From assembly GCA_902778985.1 (NCBI GenBank), contig CACYZS010000045.1, forward strand, positions 1-7,953: a stretch of DNA of 7,953 bases, read 5' to 3'. Made by a program: the position numbers and the translations under genes. Source of the stretch: an uncultured Ruminococcus sp. (GTDB lineage Bacteria; Bacillota; Clostridia; Oscillospirales; CAG-272). The notes below the pieces were generated by a model that ran no database searches, had not been told where the DNA came from, and was given only the letters and a program-made list of their open reading frames with translations. Of the stretch, positions 1 to 5,967 are shown piece after piece; position 1 is the stretch's first letter, and every line of letters starts with the position of its first letter.

Positions 1-1004
1 CACGTCCGCACGTAGGGACCGACCGTCTGCGCGGCGTTCTTTCCAAAATGATCGACCACCTCACGTCTTCGGGCGTCGAGTTTCGTTTTCATACCGAGGT
101 TACGGGCGTCAAAACCGTGAACGGTTCCGCCGTTTCGGTTTCGACAAACCGCGGCGAGATTCCCTGCGGCGCACTGATCCTCGCTGTCGGAAACAGCGCG
201 TCGGAATTGTTCCTTCGTCTGCTGTCTGACGGGTTTAAAGTCGAACCGAAGCCCTTTTCGGTCGGAATGCGTATCGAACACCCGCAGGAGTTGATCGACC
301 GCGCACTCTACGGTTCGTTCGCGGGTCATCCCGCGCTCGGACACGCTGAATACAATCTGTCGTGCGATACTTCCACCCGGGGCGTCTACACGTTCTGTAT
401 GTGTCCCGGAGGGGAAGTCGTCTGCGGATCAAGCGAAGAAGGGACCGTCGTCGTCAACGGTATGTCCTACCACGCGCGGAACGGCAGAAACGCGAATTCC
501 GCCGTCTGCGTCTCGGTTTTTGAAGACGATTTCGGGAATACGCCCCAAGGGGCGATCGAGTTCCGCCGGAAGATCGAACGCGCCGCGTATCAATTTGGCG
601 GCGGCAGGTACGTCGCTCCCGCCGTTACGGTCGCCGATCTTTTGGCGGGGAAAGTATCCCGTGCGGTCGGAAGCGTCGTTCCGTCCTACCTTGACGGGGA
701 CGTCAGGATCGTCGATCCGAACGAATATCTTCCGTCCTTCGTTGTGGAAGGTCTCGGTCGCGGGATCCGCGCGTTTGACCGTCGGATCCGGGGATTTTCT
801 TCCGACGACGCGATCCTGACGGGGCCCGAGACAAGGACCAGTTCTCCCGTACGGATCAAACGCGGTGAAGATCGGACGGCGATCGGCTTCGATAACGTCT
901 ATCCCTGCGGTGAAGGCGCGGGATACGCGGGCGGGATCACCTCGTCCGCATCCGACGGTTGCCGCACAGCCGTCGCCCTGATGTCGCGCTTCGCGGCGTT
1001 CTGA
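1..1004 (+). CDS. FAD-dependent oxidoreductase, COG2509 type (5' partial)
   Basis: This is the C-terminal part of a FAD/NAD(P)-binding dehydrogenase-like flavoprotein; its substrate is unknown. The reading frame is open to the left edge (first whole codon at 3). The residues before the first internal Met (codon 48) read RPHVGTDRLRGVLSKM, which is conserved family sequence, so that Met is not the start and the gene begins upstream. About 333 residues are visible; complete members are longer and carry the N-terminal Rossmann dinucleotide-binding motif, which lies outside the window. Family signatures seen are ILAVGNSASE (about 180-206), KPFSVGMRIEHPQ (about 250), FCMCPGGEVVCGSSEEG (about 393-443), ETRTSSPVRI (828-857) and the C-terminal FAD-contacting YPCGEGAGYAGGI (900-938). 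The family usually has GHSAR-D where this protein has GNSAS-E. It ends at TGA 1002-1004, and recJ starts 54 nt later. The family assignment is firm; the biochemical role is not known. Confidence 0.9.
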   Translation, partial: RPHVGTDRLRGVLSKMIDHLTSSGVEFRFHTEVTGVKTVNGSAVSVSTNRGEIPCGALILAVGNSASELFLRLLSDGFKVEPKPFSVGMRIEHPQELIDRALYGSFAGHPALGHAEYNLSCDTSTRGVYTFCMCPGGEVVCGSSEEGTVVVNGMSYHARNGRNANSAVCVSVFEDDFGNTPQGAIEFRRKIERAAYQFGGGRYVAPAVTVADLLAGKVSRAVGSVVPSYLDGDVRIVDPNEYLPSFVVEGLGRGIRAFDRRIRGFSSDDAILTGPETRTSSPVRIKRGEDRTAIGFDNVYPCGEGAGYAGGITSSASDGCRTAVALMSRFAAF

Positions 1005-1058
1005 CGTCACTTACATCGATTAATATGAAAGGCAGAGCGATCTGCTCACAAGGTTATA
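1002..1058 (+). promoter_or_regulatory. recJ leader region: palindrome, AT-rich patch, hairpin and RBS
   Basis: This is the longest non-coding gap in the window. The perfect 8-bp palindrome TGACGTCA (1002-1009) covers the stop codon of the upstream gene. An AT-rich patch follows (1010-1030). A weak sigma-A-like pair, CTGACG (1001-1006) and TATGAA (1024-1029) with 17 nt between, matches consensus at 4 of 6 in each box. A 5-bp perfect hairpin, GCAGA/TCTGC (1032-1036 with 1041-1045), has the loop GCGA. The ribosome binding site AAGG (1050-1053) stands 5 nt before the recJ ATG. The hairpin lacks a U-tract, so it is not an intrinsic terminator. Whether any of this acts as a promoter or operator is inference; read-through from the upstream gene is equally possible. 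Confidence 0.3.
1032..1045 (+). other. Small RNA hairpin with GNRA (GCGA) loop in the recJ leader
   Basis: Stem bases 1032-1036 (GCAGA) pair perfectly with 1041-1045 (TCTGC). They enclose GCGA, a member of the stable GNRA tetraloop class. A G-U pair between 1031 and 1046 could add a sixth step. The hairpin ends 4 nt before the AAGG ribosome binding site of recJ. It could influence translation initiation or mRNA stability, but a 5-bp stem can also arise by chance. Confidence 0.3.
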
Positions 1059-3254
1059 ATGGGTTCCGCTTCATTTGAGATCAAAGGGGAAAAGCGTTGG
1101 CGTATTCTCGACGATCTTTCGCCCGAGGCGGTCGCAGGTAAAGAGGCGTTGACGCAGGCGCTCGGGATTGATCCCGTCGTCTCGCGTCTGCTCTGGAACC
1201 GCGGCTACCGCACGCCGGAAGACGCGAGAGCGTACTTTTCCCTTGCAAACGAAATACTCGGTGATCCCTTCGCGCTCGCGGATATGAAAAACGCGACCGA
1301 TCGGATCAAACGGGCGCTTTCCGAACGTGAGAAGATCACGATCTATGGCGATTACGACGCCGACGGCGTGACCAGCGTCTCGATCCTCTGGCTCTATCTG
1401 CGGGAAAAGGGCGCGGACGTTTCCTACTATATCCCCGAGAGGACCGGTGAAGGATACGGCGTTTCCCTCGACGCGGTCGAGCGGATCGCCCGGGACGGCA
1501 CGAAACTGATCGTGACGGTCGATACCGGTATTTCCGCGATTGACGAAGTCGAACGGGCGAAGGAACTCGGCGTCGATTTCGTCGTGACCGATCACCACGA
1601 ATGCGGGAAGAGCATACCCGACGCCGTCGCGGTCGTCAATCCAAAACGCGCGGACTGCTCGTACCCCTTCAAGTCGCTTGCCGGCGTCGGCGTGGTCTTC
1701 AAACTGCTCTGTGCGCTCGAAGAGGCGTTGACCGGCGCAGACCGCATCACGGCGGTCAATACGGTCGCCATCTCCTGTTGCGATCTCGTCGCGCTCGGCA
1801 CCATCGCCGATGTCGTTCCGGTCGTCGGGGAGAACCGGTTGCTCGTCAAACTCGGTCTTGAAATGATCGAGAAGAGACCGCGTCCGTCGATCGCCGCGCT
1901 GTTGGAGACCATCGCAGCGAAAGGCGATCAGCGCGATAAGTCCAAGAAGACCAAAAAACAGGCGGTCACGTCGCAGTTCATCAGTTACAACGTGTCCCCG
2001 CGCATCAACGCCGTCGGCCGCGTCCGTTCCGCTTCTCTTGCCGTTGAGTTCCTGTTGGCGGATACCCCCGAACGGGCAAGCGAACTTGCCGGAGTGCTCT
2101 GCGACACCAACCGCGAACGGCAGGAAGAGGAAGCGCGGATCGAGCGAGACGTTTACGCTATGCTCGAGGCCGACCACGACTTTGAAAAGGATCCCGTAAT
2201 CGTTCTTTGCTCCGACGAATGGCATTGCGGCGTGATCGGCGTTGTCGCCTCTCACGTCACCGAGCACGTCGGTCTCCCTACCATTCTTGTTTCGTTCAAG
2301 GATAAGAAGGAACCCTATCCGTCGCCCGACGACGTCGGCAGGGGATCGGGCAGAAGCGTCAAGGGGTTGAACCTCTTCGAGGCACTCTGTTCCTGCTCGG
2401 ATATCCTGACCAAATCGGGCGGGCACGAACTTGCCGCCGGACTTTCGATCAAACGCGGCGATTTTCCCGAGTTCAAGGAGCGCATCAACGCGTACGCCCG
2501 CGAGCGCATCACGCGCGAAGCGATCATTCCGACCCTTGACGCCGATTGCGAACTGACGGGGAACGAGATCACGCTTTCGCTTGTGGAAGAGATCTCGAAA
2601 ATGGAGCCCTTCGGCACCAACAACCCGCCGCCCTTCTTCGTTTCGCGCGATCTGGTCGTCCGCCAGATTATTCCGGTCAGCGGCGGCAAACATATCAAAA
2701 TGTTGGTCGGCATGGGGGATCTCACCTTCGAGGCGATGCTCTTCCGGACGCCCGAGTCCGCCCTTGACGTCTACGTCGGTGAGAAGGTCGACCTGTACTA
2801 CTCGCTCGGCATCAACGAATACGCCGGGCGGCGCTCTGTCCAGTTGATCGTCAAGGACAGCAAACGCTCAAAGAGAACGGTCGAGCGCGCGGACGTTGAA
2901 CGCGCGGCGCTCGCACGGATCCTCGCGGGAGAGAAGCCCGACGGGATCGCCGTTCCGGTCCCCGAGCGGGGCGATTTTGTCGCCGTTTACCGGTTGATCC
3001 GGGATACCGTTTCAATGGGAGAGAAGTTCTTTTCCATGCGCGGTATGTCGGCGCGCCTGACGGCGGATCCTGCGTCTCCTTTCGGCTACCTTAAACTCGG
3101 TCTGATCCTGCGGATCTTTGAGGAGACCGGGTTGATCAAGATCACGTCCGAGGGGGAAGACCTTTTGAAGATCGACCTAGCAAAAACAGACGGAAAGGTC
3201 GACCTCGAACATTCGACAATCCTTGCTAATGTGAAACGGCTCGCTTCGGTATAA
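1059..3254 (+). CDS. recJ: Single-stranded-DNA-specific 5'-3' exonuclease RecJ
   Basis: RecJ is a cytoplasmic DHH-family nuclease that degrades single-stranded DNA 5' to 3' in recombination, mismatch repair and base excision repair, using Mn2+ or Mg2+. The DHH metal residues are all visible: DYDADG at 98-103, D155 in VDTG, D178-H179-H180 in TDHHE and D251 in GTIADVVP. The RecJ signature PRINAVGR lies at 314-321. The DHHA1 domain follows, with WHCGVIG and GGHELAAG (GGH at 454-456), then an OB-fold DNA-binding domain at about 490-600. Residues 610-731 form a further C-terminal region resembling the extension of Firmicutes RecJ proteins; E. coli RecJ is about 577 residues, this one 731. A Lys-rich insert sits at 288-301. 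The start ATG 1059 has AAGG 5 nt upstream, and no in-frame alternative lies close to the conserved KRWRIL. rsh follows after 21 nt. Function is sure; the role of the C-terminal domain is inferred. Confidence 0.97.
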   Translation: MGSASFEIKGEKRWRILDDLSPEAVAGKEALTQALGIDPVVSRLLWNRGYRTPEDARAYFSLANEILGDPFALADMKNATDRIKRALSEREKITIYGDYDADGVTSVSILWLYLREKGADVSYYIPERTGEGYGVSLDAVERIARDGTKLIVTVDTGISAIDEVERAKELGVDFVVTDHHECGKSIPDAVAVVNPKRADCSYPFKSLAGVGVVFKLLCALEEALTGADRITAVNTVAISCCDLVALGTIADVVPVVGENRLLVKLGLEMIEKRPRPSIAALLETIAAKGDQRDKSKKTKKQAVTSQFISYNVSPRINAVGRVRSASLAVEFLLADTPERASELAGVLCDTNRERQEEEARIERDVYAMLEADHDFEKDPVIVLCSDEWHCGVIGVVASHVTEHVGLPTILVSFKDKKEPYPSPDDVGRGSGRSVKGLNLFEALCSCSDILTKSGGHELAAGLSIKRGDFPEFKERINAYARERITREAIIPTLDADCELTGNEITLSLVEEISKMEPFGTNNPPPFFVSRDLVVRQIIPVSGGKHIKMLVGMGDLTFEAMLFRTPESALDVYVGEKVDLYYSLGINEYAGRRSVQLIVKDSKRSKRTVERADVERAALARILAGEKPDGIAVPVPERGDFVAVYRLIRDTVSMGEKFFSMRGMSARLTADPASPFGYLKLGLILRIFEETGLIKITSEGEDLLKIDLAKTDGKVDLEHSTILANVKRLASV

Positions 3255-3265
3255 AGCGCGTTTCC

Positions 3266-3270
3266 GGGAG
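3266..3270 (+). promoter_or_regulatory. Ribosome binding site of rsh
   Basis: GGGAG is followed by a 5-nt AT-rich spacer (TTTAT) and ATG 3276. The recJ start shows the same layout, with AAGG, then TTATA, then ATG. This supports ATG 3276 as the start of the (p)ppGpp synthetase/hydrolase. Confidence 0.75.
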
Positions 3271-3275
3271 TTTAT

Positions 3276-5498
3276 ATGTACGAACAAATCGCCAATCTGC
3301 TCGCCCTGCTTGAAAAGAGCGGAAAACAGTACGACGTCGAGAAGATCAAAGAAGCGTACGCCTACGCCGCCGATCTTCACGAAGGTCAGTTCCGCCTGAG
3401 CGGCGAGCCCTATATCAGCCATCCGATCGCGGTCGCGGAGATCGTGGCGGAGATGGGGTTGGATACCGACTCGATCTGCGCCGCGCTTCTGCACGACACG
3501 GTCGAAGATTGCTCGGATAAGACCAACACCAACATCATCTGCCAGAAGTTCGGGGAAGAGGTGGCGCTCCTGGTCGACGGGCTGACCAAGATCATGGTGG
3601 TCTCGGTCGCGGACAAGGAAGAACAGCACATCGAGAACATCCGCAAGATGCTGCTCGCCATGACCAAGGATATCCGCGTCATCTTCATCAAGTTCTGCGA
3701 CCGTCTGCACAATCTGCGCACCCTGTCGGCGAAGAGAGAGGACCGTCAGCGCGACATCGCGCTCGAGACCATGTACGTCTACGCCCCGCTTGCTCACCGC
3801 CTCGGTATGCAAAAGATCAAGCAGGAACTCGAGAACCTGTCGCTCTCCTACCTCGACCCGATCGGTTATAAGGAGATCAACGACTCGATCCGTCAGAAGT
3901 ACGGGCAGAGCCAGGATCTGATCGAGAAGGCGAAGCAGATGATCGAAAAGCGTCTTTCCGAGAGCAACATCCGCTTTACGCTCGAGGGGCGCGTCAAGAC
4001 GGTCTACTCGATCTACCGCAAGATGTACAATCAGAACAAGAGTCTGGATGAGATCTACGACTTTTACGCGCTCCGGATCATCGTCGAGACCGAACTCGAG
4101 TGTTATACCGTTCTCGGTTTGATCCACGAGATGTTCAACTCGATCCCGGGACGGTTCAAGGATTATATTTCCACGCCGAAACCCAATATGTACCGCTCTC
4201 TGCACACGACGGTCATCGGGCACGACGGCATCCCGTTCGAGGTGCAGATCCGTACCTACGAGATGCATCAGGTGGCGGAATACGGTATCGCGGCGCACTG
4301 GAAGTACAAGTCGGGCGAGACCTCGAAAGAGGATATCGACGAGAAACTCCGCTGGATCTCCAGTCTTCTGGAAGCCGACGACAGCACCCGCGATCCCGAC
4401 GAGTTCATGCGTAGTTTCAAGACCGATATTTTCCACGACGAGACCTTCGTTTTCACGCCTAAAGGCGACGTGATCTCTCTGCCGCTCGGCTCGACGGTCA
4501 TCGACTTTGCCTACGCGATCCATTCCGCCGTCGGGAACAAGATGGTTGGCGCGAAGATAAACGGTATGATCGTTCCGATCGACCGCGTGCCGCAGAACGG
4601 CGAGATCGTCGAGATCATCACCTCGAACGCCTCAAAAGGACCGAGCCGCGACTGGTTGAAGATCGTCAAGACCGGGGAAGCCAAGAACAAGATCCGTTCT
4701 TGGTTCAAGAAAGAACAGAGAGCCGAGAACATCGAACTCGGGAAAGCAGAGATCGACAAGGAACTCCGTCGTTACGGGCGTCCCTTTACCGAAGCAGAAC
4801 GGCTGCAGATCGTGGAGAACGTCTCGCACCGTCTCGGGATCCAGGGGGCGGACGATCTCTACAATACGATCGGGTTCGGAGGACTTTCGATCTCGCGCCT
4901 GTCCACGCGTCTGCACGACGAGTTCGAGCGGATTGTGCCGCAGATCGAGACCGAAGAGAAGAAGAACGAAGAAGAACTCGTGCCCGTTTCGCAGGGCAAG
5001 CCGCATAACCTGAAGAGCGGCAGCGGCGTCGTGATCGACGGCGAGTACGGTTGCGAGGTCAAGTTCGCGAAGTGCTGCAACCCGCTTCCGGGCGACGACA
5101 TCATCGGTTTCGTGACGCGCGGGTACGGGATCTCGATCCATAAGACCGACTGCCCGAAGGTCATTGAGAACCGCGGAAAAGCCGAGTTCTCCGGCAGATG
5201 GGTGAACGCCATGTGGGAGAACGCCCTCGGTACCGGCGGGGACGAACGCGGGGTGTACGAAGCCAACCTGCAGATCCGTGTCCGCAACGAGATGGGCGTG
5301 CTTGCAGAGATCACCAAGGCTCTTGCCGATATGAAGGTGTTCGTGCTCAGCGTTTCGTCTTCGTCCAAACCCGGCGCCGACACCGCGATCCTGAACCTCA
5401 AGGTCGGGTGCCGCAGCGTCGAGCATTTCTATTCGATCGTCTCCAAACTGAAGACCGTCAGCGCCGTCGAGTCGGTCGGCCGCGGGTACGGGGGATAA
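3276..5498 (+). CDS. rel: Bifunctional (p)ppGpp synthetase/hydrolase, RelA/SpoT homologue (Rel)
   Basis: This cytosolic, ribosome-associated enzyme makes (p)ppGpp from ATP and GTP/GDP during starvation and hydrolyses it to end the stringent response. The 740-residue length is normal for a long RSH. The hydrolase HD domain (about 25-175) keeps its Mn ligands and catalytic pair: H49, H73-D74, E77-D78 (in LLHDTVED) and D142 (FCDRLHNLRT). The synthetase domain (about 220-345) keeps D262 (YDFYALR), R293/K295/D296 (GRFKD, the RXKD form typical of bifunctional enzymes rather than the EXDD form of RelA), Y306 for guanine stacking and E322 in EVQIRT. Both activities are therefore predicted. The regulatory half has a TGS domain (about 386-448, from HDETFVFTPKGD), a helical segment, a zinc-finger-type motif C600-C601...H622...C626, and a C-terminal ACT/RRM domain (about 658-738). 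dtd starts 4 nt after the stop. The symbol rel, rsh or relA depends on the convention used. Confidence 0.97.
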   Translation: MYEQIANLLALLEKSGKQYDVEKIKEAYAYAADLHEGQFRLSGEPYISHPIAVAEIVAEMGLDTDSICAALLHDTVEDCSDKTNTNIICQKFGEEVALLVDGLTKIMVVSVADKEEQHIENIRKMLLAMTKDIRVIFIKFCDRLHNLRTLSAKREDRQRDIALETMYVYAPLAHRLGMQKIKQELENLSLSYLDPIGYKEINDSIRQKYGQSQDLIEKAKQMIEKRLSESNIRFTLEGRVKTVYSIYRKMYNQNKSLDEIYDFYALRIIVETELECYTVLGLIHEMFNSIPGRFKDYISTPKPNMYRSLHTTVIGHDGIPFEVQIRTYEMHQVAEYGIAAHWKYKSGETSKEDIDEKLRWISSLLEADDSTRDPDEFMRSFKTDIFHDETFVFTPKGDVISLPLGSTVIDFAYAIHSAVGNKMVGAKINGMIVPIDRVPQNGEIVEIITSNASKGPSRDWLKIVKTGEAKNKIRSWFKKEQRAENIELGKAEIDKELRRYGRPFTEAERLQIVENVSHRLGIQGADDLYNTIGFGGLSISRLSTRLHDEFERIVPQIETEEKKNEEELVPVSQGKPHNLKSGSGVVIDGEYGCEVKFAKCCNPLPGDDIIGFVTRGYGISIHKTDCPKVIENRGKAEFSGRWVNAMWENALGTGGDERGVYEANLQIRVRNEMGVLAEITKALADMKVFVLSVSSSSKPGADTAILNLKVGCRSVEHFYSIVSKLKTVSAVESVGRGYGG

Positions 5499-5502
5499 GC
5501 CG

Positions 5503-5967
5503 ATGATCGCTGTGATCCAGAGAGTATTGAAAACATCTCTCGTTGCAGACGGCGCGCCCTACTCCGAGATCCGCCACGGGTTTCTCGTGCTTCTCGGCGT
5601 GCTTTCGGGGGACGACGAGACCGATGCGAAACTGCTCGCAGACAAGATCGTCAAACTGCGCGTTTTCTCCGACGAAAACGGAAAGATGAACCGTTCTCTT
5701 GCCGACGTCGGCGGGGAAGTTATGGTCGTTTCCAACTTTACGCTCGCGGCGAATTACCGCCACGGCAACCGCCCCGATTTCCTTCGCGCCGCGCCCCCTG
5801 CCGAGGCGGATCGTCTTTATTGTCGGTTCGTGCAACTCGTGATAGACGCAGGCGTTCCCACCAAAACAGGCGTATTCGGCGCCGATATGCAGATCCAAAC
5901 GACAGCCGACGGTCCGATCACGATCGTGATGGATTCCGCCGTGTTGAGAAAGGAACCGAAATCATGA
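5503..5967 (+). CDS. dtd: D-aminoacyl-tRNA deacylase (Dtd)
   Basis: Dtd hydrolyses D-aminoacyl-tRNAs, and glycine mischarged on tRNA-Ala, keeping D-amino acids out of protein. It is a cytosolic homodimer that rejects L-substrates through a Gly-cisPro motif. The 154-residue length is normal for DTD1. Visible signatures are the N-terminal MIAVIQRV, GFLVLLGVLSGD, KIVKLRVFSDENGKMNRSL and DVGGEVMVVSNFTL, with the active-site SQxT motif here as S77-N78-F79-T80. NRPDF, GVFGADMQ and the Gly-cisPro motif D-G137-P138-I-T follow. The usual Gln of SQxT is Asn here; the Thr and the Gly-Pro are intact, so activity is expected. The start ATG 5503 has GGGGGA (5490-5495) 7 nt upstream. The gene lies 4 nt after rsh, and its TGA overlaps the hemZ ATG as ATGA, suggesting translational coupling on both sides. 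The rsh-dtd pairing is common in Bacillota. Confidence 0.96.
   Translation: MIAVIQRVLKTSLVADGAPYSEIRHGFLVLLGVLSGDDETDAKLLADKIVKLRVFSDENGKMNRSLADVGGEVMVVSNFTLAANYRHGNRPDFLRAAPPAEADRLYCRFVQLVIDAGVPTKTGVFGADMQIQTTADGPITIVMDSAVLRKEPKS
5949..5954 (+). promoter_or_regulatory. Ribosome binding site that fixes the hemZ start
   Basis: AAAGGA lies inside the 3' end of dtd, 9 nt before ATG 5964. It decides between that ATG and an in-frame ATG at 5820. The upstream choice would overlap dtd by about 150 nt and add 48 Arg-rich residues that look like out-of-frame dtd sequence. ATG 5964 also forms the ATGA overlap with the dtd stop. Confidence 0.75.

Noticed and set aside
1055..1060. A perfect TATAAT at the recJ start
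   Set aside because: It is made by the AT-rich spacer after the ribosome binding site plus the first two bases of the ATG, has no -35 box at 17 nt, and would start transcription inside recJ.
1952..1959. Run of six A residues in recJ as a programmed frameshift site
   Set aside because: The run is not in the phase needed for an X XXY YYZ slip, and the 0 frame continues as normal RecJ on both sides.
1071..2693. A 540-codon open frame on the - strand, opposite recJ
   Set aside because: It is in codon register with recJ, so its stops would need TTA, CTA or TCA sense codons, which this GC-rich gene almost never uses. The translation resembles no protein family and RecJ explains the region fully.
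3223..3255. TTGCTA and TATAAA before rsh as an internal promoter
   Set aside because: The boxes are 21 nt apart, too far for a normal sigma-A promoter, the -35 matches only 4 of 6, and TATAAA is formed by the end of recJ including its stop codon.
3177..4523. A 448-codon open frame on the - strand opposite the end of recJ and the start of rsh
   Set aside because: Same cause: avoidance of TTA, CTA and TCA in two genes that share a frame. It spans two well-identified genes and has no recognisable motif.
5820..5963. An upstream in-frame ATG that would lengthen HemZ by 48 residues
   Set aside because: The added residues are an Arg-rich out-of-frame reading of dtd. ATG 5964 has a ribosome binding site and the ATGA overlap, and begins where HemZ-like sequence begins.
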